In this document: positions 17,931 through 26,051 of the stretch, in pieces
How positions within the stretch are numbered: the first letter of the stretch is position 1
Layout: the number at the start of each line of letters is the position of its first letter
Assembly: GCA_003139955.1 (NCBI GenBank)
Contig: PLHK01000141.1
Coordinates: 12,854 to 52,079 of the forward strand
Length of the DNA stretch: 39,226 nucleotides
Reading direction: 5' to 3'
Source of the DNA: Limisphaerales bacterium
Lineage (GTDB): Bacteria > Verrucomicrobiota > Verrucomicrobiia > Limisphaerales > UBA11358
Translations under genes and position numbers: made by a program
The notes under the pieces: generated by a model
Database searches by the model: none
What the model was told of the DNA's origin: nothing
What the model saw: the letters and a program-made list of their open reading frames with translations, nothing else

Positions 17931-19076
17931 ATGCTTCCACGATCATTTTACATCAGTCCGCTTCAATCCGACCTGCTCGACGTGTTCCGCTGGCTGGCGG
18001 CTTTTCTGGTGGTGATTGAACATCTGCGGAGCCTGATGTTTGCCGATTACGGCACGCAGGGCGGAATGGGAGTTGTCGGGAGGATTTTTTATTTTTTAAC
18101 CGGCTTTGGTCATTCCGCCGTGATGGTTTTTTTTGTGATGAGCGGATTTTTGGTGGGCGGCAAGGTGCTACAGCGCCTTGCGGAAGGAAATTTTTCGTGG
18201 CAAAAATACGGCGTGGATCGCTTCAGTCGGCTTTACGCAGTTTATTTGCTCGCGCTGCTGCTGGGCGGTGCGTTCGACTATTTTGGCTATCACCACTTCA
18301 ATCAATTCGGACTTTATGACCAAACTTTTCCCGGCCAGATCGCGGTCATCAACCACAACTTCCACCAGAATCTTTCCACGCCAGTTTTTGCGATCAACCT
18401 AGCCATGTGCCAGACCATCCTCGGTCCGGTGTTCGGCAGCAACGGGCCGTTATGGAGTCTGGCGAACGAGTTTTGGTATTATCTGGCCGCGCCAATTTTA
18501 TTCCTGCTCTTCTGCCAGAAAAAAATCGGCGTCCGCGCGCTTGGAGCCGCCGCGCTGGCGGGAATCGTCTGGTTTTTGCCGTCTTCAATTTTGATTTATT
18601 CCGTCGTCTGGCTGCTGGGCGCGGCACTTTATTTTTTTAACGAGCGGCGGTTGTTGCCGTTGTGGTTTTCATTGGGTTTGTTCGCCGCGTGCTTCAGCGC
18701 GGCGCGGATGCAATGCATTTCCGTGCCGTTCGTGGCGGATTTTTTGATTGCAATTTCTTTCGCGCTGGTCATCAATTCCGCCGCCGGATTTTCGCGGCAA
18801 CTGGTGGGGAAAAATTTGAGCCGGTCGCTGGCGGGTTTCTCGTATTCGGTTTATCTCTGCCATTTTCCGTTTTTAGCGCTGGCGCTTTCAATCTTATTTC
18901 AAACTGGTGTCATTGGCTTTCGCGGCCGGCCGACGTTGCCGCTGGCGGCGATTTTTTTGGCCGTTTTATTGGCCGTCTATCTGTGGTCTTATTTTATCTC
19001 ATTGGGGACAGAGCGTCAGACGCCGCGCATCCGGGCATGGCTGAACCGGTGTTTTACGCGTGCCGGACTTGATTAG
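17931..19076 (+). CDS. Membrane acyltransferase, acyltransferase-3 (OafA/YrhL) family
   Basis: About 381 residues with around ten hydrophobic segments. The family signature is at the N-terminus: LDVFRWLAAFLVVIEHLRSL, in which the R-x10-H arrangement contains the catalytic His. Next come FFVMSGFLVGG, DRFSRLYAVYLLALLLGG, and the typical GPLWSLANEFWYYLAAPILF. OafA-type proteins move an acyl group, often acetyl, onto sugar hydroxyls of O-antigen or exopolysaccharide at the inner membrane. No SGNH domain follows, so it is the membrane-only form. A GTG-ATG pair gives a choice of starts at 17928 or 17931; I chose the ATG, behind AAAGG. It is one of three such enzymes in the cluster. Confidence 0.87.
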   Translation: MLPRSFYISPLQSDLLDVFRWLAAFLVVIEHLRSLMFADYGTQGGMGVVGRIFYFLTGFGHSAVMVFFVMSGFLVGGKVLQRLAEGNFSWQKYGVDRFSRLYAVYLLALLLGGAFDYFGYHHFNQFGLYDQTFPGQIAVINHNFHQNLSTPVFAINLAMCQTILGPVFGSNGPLWSLANEFWYYLAAPILFLLFCQKKIGVRALGAAALAGIVWFLPSSILIYSVVWLLGAALYFFNERRLLPLWFSLGLFAACFSAARMQCISVPFVADFLIAISFALVINSAAGFSRQLVGKNLSRSLAGFSYSVYLCHFPFLALALSILFQTGVIGFRGRPTLPLAAIFLAVLLAVYLWSYFISLGTERQTPRIRAWLNRCFTRAGLD

Positions 19077-19143
19077 TGCGCAGCCCGATGGTATGAGAAG
19101 TGCTTGAGAGTAGCCGACGAGGACTCCTAAATAATTCGAGCCT

Positions 19144-21027
19144 ATGAATTTGAAAAATCTTTTAAGCCTGATGCGTTGCGCGATGCTGGCCGGAGGCTTG
19201 ATGATGGGGCTGGTTCATCCGGCGCACGCCGATGTTTATGTCACAAACTATGGCGCAAAGGGTGATTTGTTGACATTGATGAACGTGGCGTGTGTCAGCA
19301 ATTCCGCCACGATTTCCTGTCCTTCGGCAAATTTCAGCAATGCGGACGTCGGAAAAATGGTGGAGGTGTTCGGCGGCGGCTTGTATCAGAACCCCAGTAA
19401 TCAAACTCTGGTGGCGACCATCGTGTCAGTGCAGTCAGCCACCAGCGTCACGCTGGCCATTCCGGCGGGCATCACGGCTACGAATCTTAACGCCGTTTAC
19501 GGCACCGAAAATGGCGCGGCGGTGAGCGCCGCCGTAGCTGCGGCCGCCACGCCGACTGATACCATCATCTTTCCCGCCGGAAATTACCTGTTTGTTCCGC
19601 CCGCACAGGCGAATTACAATTATAAAAAATACGGCTCTAACCACGACGCCTTCAACTCGGTCCGGGTTGCTCGCGGCGGATTAACTTTTCTTGGACAAGG
19701 CAATGTCATCCTGATAGGCATGGGCGGCTGGACGACTTATTACGACACTAGTGCCGGCTACAATGCTTCTGTGCGCGCCACTTTGTTTCAATTCACCTCC
19801 CCGATGACTAATAATTACCCGGTAGTTTTCACTAATTTGACGTTTTACGGCGGCGATGTCGGCTATGTCGGGAATCTGGCCTACCCGCCGGCCGGTAGCA
19901 CTGGTCTCGGCTGGGATGGAACGCACCACGCCATCGCTATCATCAATGGCAACGGGGCGACCACGTTTCAGGTAGTTGATTCATTTCTGATTGAGAATTG
20001 TATCTTTCACGGTTGGCGTGGTGAAATGATCATCGGCACGGTCGCTCCTGCCAACGTATTCATGACCATCACCAATTGTGAGTTCTATGACGGCAACGCC
20101 ACGGCATTGAACATCCCGATGGCTCACAACTGGGTTTCAAACTATTTCCATGACACCTATGAGATTGAGGAATTTTATCGTTCTTACGCGACCATGCCCT
20201 CCTATTTTCAGGGCTGCACCTTTTCCAACATCATTGGCGCTGGATTCATCGCCCTGAACGGCGGTTACTACGGCAATCCGACCTACACGATCAAAAACAA
20301 TAATTTCATGCGCGGGCAATATCCCATCTTTACCGCACCCACCAGCGAACTGCTTTTCATCAGCAACAACCTTACCACCTCGCAGGGTATTGCGCTGGGT
20401 GTGATGGGCTATCAAGGCAGCACCATCAACAGCAATATTTTGGTGGCATGGAACACTTTCAACGGCGCGCAATATGCCTTGAGCATTTTGGGCAATGGAA
20501 ATAATTCCTCCGCCAGCATCTATTTCTGCTCCAACCAAGTCAATAATGCGTGGGGGATTGGCACGGGTTATGGTTGGTCCACCAACGTGTCCGTCTTCAA
20601 CAATGCGGGCGTGAACTGTGGCCTTTTCTACGAAAATCAGTTGCAAGGGCAGTGGCTGCTTGACACCAGCAACCAATATAACGGCCAGGCTTTGGGAGAC
20701 AGTTTCACGGCGACCAATATGTTCACCTACGCGCACGGTTCACTAGGCCAAATGCGCAACGGCTTGGCCACGGCCAAATACGGCTTGGACGACACGCAGC
20801 CCTTGAAGATTCCTGCAGGTGCGATGATGGTGATCAGCAACGCTTCGCCCAATACTTATCCCCTGTATCCCAACGCCGCCCTGTCGGGGACACCAGTGAC
20901 GCTGGCCAGCGGCCAGACCGCCACTTTCTATTGGAGCAACGGCAGTTGGGCCACCAATTCATTGTCGAACTTATCCGCACCGCCACCGCCTTCCCCGCCC
21001 ACCAACCTGCATCCGCTGCTGAACTGA
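19144..21027 (+). CDS. Secreted right-handed beta-helix (pectate-lyase-like) protein
   Basis: A 627-residue protein with a signal peptide: hydrophobic residues ~10-24 then HPAHA-D, with cleavage likely after A29. The mature protein starts with DVYVTNYGAKGD, matching the (D/N)-(F/Y)-GA-GD opening of the pectate-lyase superfamily domain (Pectate_lyase_3/GH28-like). The middle ~400 residues have short repeated turns rich in Asn, Thr and Gly (for example FVPPAQANYNYKKYG, ENCIFHGWRGE, ITNCEFYDGNA, ISNNLTTSQG, FCSNQVNNAWG), as expected for a right-handed beta-helix. Such proteins in exopolysaccharide loci usually are lyases, hydrolases or epimerases acting on the polymer. The C-terminus is a Pro-rich tail (SAPPPPSPPTNLHP) without a PEP-CTERM or other anchor. 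I see no conserved catalytic triad I can assign, so the reaction is unknown. Confidence 0.75.
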   Translation: MNLKNLLSLMRCAMLAGGLMMGLVHPAHADVYVTNYGAKGDLLTLMNVACVSNSATISCPSANFSNADVGKMVEVFGGGLYQNPSNQTLVATIVSVQSATSVTLAIPAGITATNLNAVYGTENGAAVSAAVAAAATPTDTIIFPAGNYLFVPPAQANYNYKKYGSNHDAFNSVRVARGGLTFLGQGNVILIGMGGWTTYYDTSAGYNASVRATLFQFTSPMTNNYPVVFTNLTFYGGDVGYVGNLAYPPAGSTGLGWDGTHHAIAIINGNGATTFQVVDSFLIENCIFHGWRGEMIIGTVAPANVFMTITNCEFYDGNATALNIPMAHNWVSNYFHDTYEIEEFYRSYATMPSYFQGCTFSNIIGAGFIALNGGYYGNPTYTIKNNNFMRGQYPIFTAPTSELLFISNNLTTSQGIALGVMGYQGSTINSNILVAWNTFNGAQYALSILGNGNNSSASIYFCSNQVNNAWGIGTGYGWSTNVSVFNNAGVNCGLFYENQLQGQWLLDTSNQYNGQALGDSFTATNMFTYAHGSLGQMRNGLATAKYGLDDTQPLKIPAGAMMVISNASPNTYPLYPNAALSGTPVTLASGQTATFYWSNGSWATNSLSNLSAPPPPSPPTNLHPLLN

Positions 21028-21187
21028 TCGAATGCTTTGGGCGCGGCCAGCCAGTTGCAATCTCTGGCCGGAATTTTACGGTGGAAAATCATGACGGCAA
21101 AAAGAACCGGGATTCCACCACGACGCACTCATTCAAGCCGTTTCGTTTTGGCTGCAACGCTCAATCATCTTGCATTTATCCTTTTCC

Positions 21188-22204
21188 ATGCGATCCGAAT
21201 CCAAGCCCGTCGAAAGAACCGTTTGGATAGATGTCTGCAAAGGCCTGTGCATCGTGCTTGTCGTCTATGGCCACATTTCCGGCGGACTTGCCGCAGCGGG
21301 GACATTGGCCGCCGACTCGATGTGGATGAAGCTGCGCGACTGGGTCTATCTTTTTCATATGCCGGCCTTTTTTGTCCTGTCCGGAATCTTTGCGCCCAGA
21401 CTGTCGCAGCTTTCCGTCCGTGGATTTCTGGCGGGCCGGCTGCGCACGATTTTTTATCCGTATGCGATTTGGACCGTCATCATCGTCGCATCACAATTTG
21501 CGATGATCCGGTTCGTGAACAATCCGCCGGAACTTTCGCGCGCCCTGTATTTCCTGGTCGAGCCCTACGGCTACGGACTCTGGTTTTTATACAGCCTGTT
21601 CCTCATCTCCGTGATTTTTTACAGCCTGGCGCGCTGGCGAGTTTCACCACTCATCATGGTTTTTCTGGCCGCAACCCTCTCGCTGCTCGCCAGCCGTGAT
21701 TTTTTTGGCGGTTGGCCGATTTTTAACACAGCCATGAACTTTTTTATTTTTTACGCCACGGCGGCCTGCGCGCGGGAAAAAATCTTTAAGCTCTTTTCAC
21801 AAAAAAACTGGCTGGTGCCGCTGCTGGCCGGCAGCGGCCTTTTGCTCGCGATGACTTTATTTTATCTGACGGGATTTGGCGCGACTTGGCTGTTCAACCT
21901 GTTGCTCGCCGGACTTGGCATCACCGGCGTTGTCTGTCTGGCCAAAGGTCTCGCGCAAACTTTCGTCAGCCGGTTCTGGGCGTTTCTCGGTGTTTTCTCA
22001 CTCGAAATCTATCTCGGCCATCCGCTTTGGGGAACCATCGCGCGCATGTTGCTAATCCATGCGCGGATTACTTCTCCGGTGGTTTTGGTGTTTGGCGGAG
22101 TTGTGGTTGGAATCGTCGGTTCTTTGCTGGTCGGCGTTTTGTGCCGGGCTTGGAATTTTCCGTATCTATTCAAATGGCCGGCCAACGCCGCCGCTAAATC
22201 CTGA
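21188..22204 (+). CDS. Membrane acyltransferase, acyltransferase-3 family
   Basis: About 338 residues and roughly ten transmembrane segments. The start ERTVWIDVCKGLCIVLVVYG followed by H has the D-KG-x-I-x-LVV-GH pattern of one acyltransferase-3 subgroup, close to proteins that acetylate or succinylate polysaccharides. FHMPAFFVLSGIFA and LVEPYGYGLWFLYSLFLISV follow as expected. I take the ATG at 21188; a TTG at 21170 would add six residues. The 160 bp upstream hold no recognisable gene. The second of three acyltransferases here, it probably modifies lipid-linked repeats or polymer at the inner membrane; the acyl group is unknown. Confidence 0.83.
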   Translation: MRSESKPVERTVWIDVCKGLCIVLVVYGHISGGLAAAGTLAADSMWMKLRDWVYLFHMPAFFVLSGIFAPRLSQLSVRGFLAGRLRTIFYPYAIWTVIIVASQFAMIRFVNNPPELSRALYFLVEPYGYGLWFLYSLFLISVIFYSLARWRVSPLIMVFLAATLSLLASRDFFGGWPIFNTAMNFFIFYATAACAREKIFKLFSQKNWLVPLLAGSGLLLAMTLFYLTGFGATWLFNLLLAGLGITGVVCLAKGLAQTFVSRFWAFLGVFSLEIYLGHPLWGTIARMLLIHARITSPVVLVFGGVVVGIVGSLLVGVLCRAWNFPYLFKWPANAAAKS

Positions 22205-22224
22205 ACTCGCGCAAAAATTTAATT

Positions 22225-23463
22225 GTGTCTGCCAGTTCCGAAAAAAATCCCGTCTGGATTTGCAGCCAGATTGGCGCGCGCGAACATTTCGCCGTTCCGC
22301 GTACCTTGCATCAAGACGGCAAGCTGGCGACGCTTTACACCGATTTTTGGGCCGGCGCGATTGTCCGGAATTTTTCATCCGGCAAACTGCGCCCGCTAGC
22401 GGCGCGGTTCCATTCTGATTTCATTAACCAGTCAGCCTTGGTGCGGTCATGGAATTTCCGCTCGGTCGCTTGGGAATTTCGCCTGCGCCGGAAATTCGCC
22501 CGGCGTCCATACCGCGGATTCATCGAAGTCGGCCAGCGTTTTGCGCGCTGTGTGCGCGACGATTTGAAACGCCGGACGGACTTGAACCCGAATTCAATTT
22601 TTTTTGCCTACGACACCGGCGCGCTGGAAACGCTGGCGTGGTGTCGCGAACAGAAAATAAAATGCGTGTTGAACCAGATGGATCCTAACCGCGTGGAAGT
22701 GGAGCTTGTGCGCGCGGAAGAAAAACAATGGCCCGGCTGGGCGGCGCAACCGATTCAGGTGCCGGAGGAATATTTTATCCGGCGCGAACAGGAATGGGCC
22801 TTGGCCGACCGCGTGGTGGTCAATTCAGAATTTTCCCGTCAAGCCTTGATTCAGCAAGGTGTGTCGCCGGAAAAACTGGCGATCATTCCGTTGTGCTACG
22901 AGCCAGAAGCCAGAAGCCAGAAGTCAGAAGCCAGAATTTTCAAATTGAATCAGCCGTTGCGCGTGCTGTTTCTCGGCCAGGTGATTTTACGCAAAGGCAT
23001 CCAGTATCTGCTTGCGGCGGCGCGGCAATTGGAACGCGAACCGATTCATTTTGACGTGGTCGGGCCGATCGGCATTTCGCGAGCAGTGATTTCGTCGGCG
23101 CCAAGCAATGTGACGTTTCATGGGCGCACCGGACGGGATGAGGCGGCGGCGTGGTATCGTCGGTCACACATTTTTGTGCTGCCGACTTTGTCCGACGGTT
23201 TCGCCATCACGCAACTGGAGGCGATGGCCCACGGCTTGCCGGTCATCGCCACGCCGAACTGCGGTGAAGTGGTCAGTGACGGGGTGGATGGTTTTGTCGT
23301 TCCCGCGCGCGAGGCCGGGGCTCTGGCCGAAACTTTCCAGCGGTATCTCGCGCAGCCGGAATTACTGCGTTCGCAGTCCGCTGCCGCCTTGGTGAAAGCC
23401 AGACAGTTTACGCTCGGTCGGTTGGCAACCAACTTGGCGCAGTTGGAAGCTAGTTTTAAATAA
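22225..23463 (+). CDS. GT4-family glycosyltransferase with internal heptamer repeat
   Basis: A 412-residue GT-B enzyme. The N-terminal domain contains WICSQIGAREHFAVPRTLHQ and ALADRVVVNSEFSRQALIQQ. The C-terminal domain begins LRVLFLGQVILRKGIQYLLA and includes VTFHGRTGRDEAAAWYRRS and DGFAITQLEAMAHGLPVIAT (EX7E). Between the domains, codons for EPEARSQKSEARIF (about residues 225-238) are made of five copies of a heptamer (bases 22902-22936), so the interdomain linker has been extended by a low-complexity insertion. The start is a GTG at 22225; no ATG fits better. The protein looks intact despite the insert. The donor is unknown. Confidence 0.85.
   Translation: MSASSEKNPVWICSQIGAREHFAVPRTLHQDGKLATLYTDFWAGAIVRNFSSGKLRPLAARFHSDFINQSALVRSWNFRSVAWEFRLRRKFARRPYRGFIEVGQRFARCVRDDLKRRTDLNPNSIFFAYDTGALETLAWCREQKIKCVLNQMDPNRVEVELVRAEEKQWPGWAAQPIQVPEEYFIRREQEWALADRVVVNSEFSRQALIQQGVSPEKLAIIPLCYEPEARSQKSEARIFKLNQPLRVLFLGQVILRKGIQYLLAAARQLEREPIHFDVVGPIGISRAVISSAPSNVTFHGRTGRDEAAAWYRRSHIFVLPTLSDGFAITQLEAMAHGLPVIATPNCGEVVSDGVDGFVVPAREAGALAETFQRYLAQPELLRSQSAAALVKARQFTLGRLATNLAQLEASFK
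22902..22936 (+). repeat. Five-unit heptamer array GYCAGAA inside a GT4 gene
   Basis: Five perfect-length heptamers lie in tandem: GCCAGAA three times, GTCAGAA, GCCAGAA. The array is within the coding sequence and encodes a charged linker between the two GT-B domains. It has the same unit length, copy number and strand as the arrays at 26621-26655 and 27990-28024. Confidence 0.9.
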
Positions 23464-23538
23464 GTGTTTTTGTTCTATGAATTTCAGTTGAATCTGTCTT
23501 TCACCGGCCATCTTTTGTAGAATTGCCATTGGTCATCT

Positions 23539-25023
23539 GTGTTTGAATTGTTATCCATATTGCCCATCGCCTTCTGGGTGGTAGTGGCACTGATCATCGG
23601 TGGCGGCATCTGGTCGCTGCGACGCATCAACGACGGCACGGGCCTGCCATTGCTGGCGGTGTTGGGCACGACGACGGCGTGGTATGTCGGCGACGCGTTC
23701 TACAATGATTACGCGAACCATCACGCCAAGATTTTTGATGCGGCCACGCTGGCGTCAGCGTGGTGGCAGGTGGCGTGGTTTCTCTTGTGTTTTCTGGTGC
23801 TGACGCCGCGGGTTCACGCATGGATGAACCGTCCTTACCTGAACCGCCGCAGCGGGGTTGTCGAGTTGTTCAAGCTCGGCGTGGATCAAGCGGAGATACA
23901 AAAGCAGCTGAACGCGATGTTTCAAGGCTGCGTGCTGGTTTGGACGCTGCTGGCGGTCATCGCCCTCATCATGCTCAAGGGGGATTTCGTCTATTATCTT
24001 TTTCCGTTTCTGGGTTTTAAGGCGAGTCCGTGGTCGCACGGGCGGATTGGTGCGGGCTTCGACGCCTTTTCCGTCATCGCCGTCTATCTGCAATTGCTGA
24101 CGTCCACGATGTTCGGCGTGGTGGCGGCGCTGGCCACGGATCGGCGCATTCGCAGTCAGGCGATAATTTTCTGCCTGCTGGCGTGGCCGTTTTTCATCTT
24201 CGACCGCGCCCGCAACGCGATGCTGGCCATGGTGATTCCCGCCATGTTGAGCTGGGTCTTTCTCCGGTTGCGCGGCGGCATGGTGAAAAAAATCCTCGTG
24301 CTGCTCGCCTGCTTCCTGATCGTGAACACCTGGATGAAATTTGTCATCGCCAACCGCTCCGGCGGGACCATCACCGAGGCCTTCAAACAAAAAGGCTTGA
24401 ACATCGCCGACCAAAAAAAAGTCCACAACGAGGGCTTGAATATGTATGAAGAATTATGCTGGATCAGCACCTTCATTGATAACGGCAAATACAAGGTCAA
24501 CTGGGGGGCGCGCTATTTTGCGGAAATTGTGAACCCGATTCCGCGCGGATTGTGGCACGGCAAGCCCATGATCGGGCTGGACTACGCCATCGCCCGCGGT
24601 TTTGGTCAGGCCGATGACACGCAAGGCGGAGTGAACACCACCATTTCCACCGGCTTCATCGGACAGGGCGTGGTCAACTTCGGTCGCGTTTTGGGGCCAA
24701 TGGCGGCGGCGTTGCTGATGAGCCTTTGGGTGGCGTGGCTGGCGCGGCTCGATTTGAACATACACGCGCTGGGGCGTCTGCCGTTGTATAGTCTGGGAGC
24801 CATTCTTACTTTCAATCTGGGCCGGGACATCACGTTGATGAATTTGTATCCCTTTGTGTTTGGTGCGCTGGCTGTCTGGTATCTTGAATCCCGCATCGTC
24901 CGGCCGGAGCGCGTTACAACGACAGTGCAACCGGCCAATCAGCCGCCGCCAACTGGCCGCCAAGCTCTGCCTTTTGCCCGCCGCACCAATGCGGGCGGAT
25001 TCGTAAAACGCAATGCCAAGTGA
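23539..25023 (+). CDS. O-antigen/exopolysaccharide polymerase, Wzy-like
   Basis: A 494-residue polytopic membrane protein with about ten to twelve hydrophobic segments, starting MFELLSILPIAFWVVVALII. A large hydrophilic loop from about residue 265 to 365 (RSGGTITEAFKQKGLN through NPIPRGLWHGKPMIGLDY) carries the P-R--W-GKP arrangement seen in Wzy-type oligosaccharide repeat-unit polymerases, where this periplasmic loop binds the growing chain. These proteins join lipid-linked repeat units into polymer at the periplasmic face. The sequence family is very variable, so assignment rests on topology, the loop and location among glycosyltransferases. The start is a GTG at 23539. The last residues overlap the start of the next acyltransferase by 11 bp. 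Confidence 0.72.
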   Translation: MFELLSILPIAFWVVVALIIGGGIWSLRRINDGTGLPLLAVLGTTTAWYVGDAFYNDYANHHAKIFDAATLASAWWQVAWFLLCFLVLTPRVHAWMNRPYLNRRSGVVELFKLGVDQAEIQKQLNAMFQGCVLVWTLLAVIALIMLKGDFVYYLFPFLGFKASPWSHGRIGAGFDAFSVIAVYLQLLTSTMFGVVAALATDRRIRSQAIIFCLLAWPFFIFDRARNAMLAMVIPAMLSWVFLRLRGGMVKKILVLLACFLIVNTWMKFVIANRSGGTITEAFKQKGLNIADQKKVHNEGLNMYEELCWISTFIDNGKYKVNWGARYFAEIVNPIPRGLWHGKPMIGLDYAIARGFGQADDTQGGVNTTISTGFIGQGVVNFGRVLGPMAAALLMSLWVAWLARLDLNIHALGRLPLYSLGAILTFNLGRDITLMNLYPFVFGALAVWYLESRIVRPERVTTTVQPANQPPPTGRQALPFARRTNAGGFVKRNAK

Positions 25024-25993
25024 CCGGCGCATATCCGAATTAGACGTTCTCCGCGCGGCGGCCATTTTTGGCGTCGTGGTGATTCATTCCAGTTTTGGCG
25101 GGCGCTTTGATCAAAAGACCATGGCCGTCCAAGCGGGGCTGGCGAGATTTTTTGACTGGGCGGTGCTCGCTTTTTTTTTCAGTTCCGGCTTCCTGCACGA
25201 CCGAAACGCGCCGTTCATCACCACCTTGAGGAAACGGGCGGCGGCGTTGCTCATCCCGTTCTTTTTGTATAACGCGTTTTACATCGTTTGTTTCTTGTTG
25301 CTGGAAGCCGCAGGCTGGTTGCCGGCGGGAACACTGAAGGTTCATCTTAATTCATTTGACGCGGCGATGTCTTGTTCGCCCGCTTTTCAACTCTATTTCC
25401 TGCCCTACTTGTTTGTGATTTCAACCGGCGTCGGCGGACTCGAAAAACTGATGCATCGCCACTGCCGCTGGAGTTATCTGGCGATGTTCAGCCTGATCGT
25501 GATGTTTTATCTCGAACACGGATATCCCCAAATGTCGCACGGCTCAAATTCTAGCAATCTGCCCATGTATCTTGCCGCTTTTTTAATCGGCATCGCCAGC
25601 CGGCCATTTCTGGAAAAACCGCTGGCCGGGCTGCAGACTTTCTGGACGGCAATCTTTTTGCTGGCAAGCATACTGGCGCTCTTCCGCTTTTGCGAAGCAT
25701 CATTGCTGGTGCCTCCGTTCTTGACCGCGATGGCGGGAGGAATCCAGTTTATCCGTAATTCCGGCCTGCTCCAATTTGTCGGTCGGATGGCTGGAAGCAT
25801 TTATCTGTGGCACACCCCGCTCATTTTGCCGGTCTTGGCGAGAATTCTGTCAGGTTGCGGGGTTCCGTCCTTGGTGAACTTTTTTGGCTCCATCGTTTTG
25901 ACTTTGACAATCTGCATCTTGTTACGGGTAGGTTTGGATGCCATCTTTCTGAAAATGATGAAACGCACCACGCCAAGGTTTTTAACGCTCTGA
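25013..25993 (+). CDS. Membrane acyltransferase, acyltransferase-3 family
   Basis: A 326-residue protein with about ten hydrophobic segments. ISELDVLRAAAIFGVVVIHS gives the family's R-x10-H signature, and LAFFFSSGFLHDR and LLIPFFLYNAFYIV follow. The C-terminal half has FVGRMAGSIYLWHTPLI, the usual H-P-pair region late in these proteins. The ATG at 25013 overlaps the polymerase gene by 11 bp, so the two are probably translated together. As the third acyltransferase of the locus, it may acylate a different sugar of the repeat unit. Confidence 0.83.
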   Translation: MPSDRRISELDVLRAAAIFGVVVIHSSFGGRFDQKTMAVQAGLARFFDWAVLAFFFSSGFLHDRNAPFITTLRKRAAALLIPFFLYNAFYIVCFLLLEAAGWLPAGTLKVHLNSFDAAMSCSPAFQLYFLPYLFVISTGVGGLEKLMHRHCRWSYLAMFSLIVMFYLEHGYPQMSHGSNSSNLPMYLAAFLIGIASRPFLEKPLAGLQTFWTAIFLLASILALFRFCEASLLVPPFLTAMAGGIQFIRNSGLLQFVGRMAGSIYLWHTPLILPVLARILSGCGVPSLVNFFGSIVLTLTICILLRVGLDAIFLKMMKRTTPRFLTL

Positions 25994-26051
25994 ACGAAAG
26001 CGCGTAGATTTCTAACCAGCAATTTTTTCCGCAGCAAAATTCTTTTATTCC

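Noticed and set aside
19104-19133. TTGAGA-N18-TAAATA as a promoter before the beta-helix gene
   Set aside because: The -10 would end only about ten bases before the start codon, leaving almost no leader; the match is likely chance.
21028-21187. Possible remnant gene between the beta-helix and acyltransferase genes
   Set aside because: Translations in all plus frames show no family pattern, so I see only spacer sequence.
23755-24426. Minus-strand open frame across the Wzy-like gene
   Set aside because: The translation is rich in His, Gln and Arg with no family pattern; the plus strand encodes a multi-pass membrane protein.
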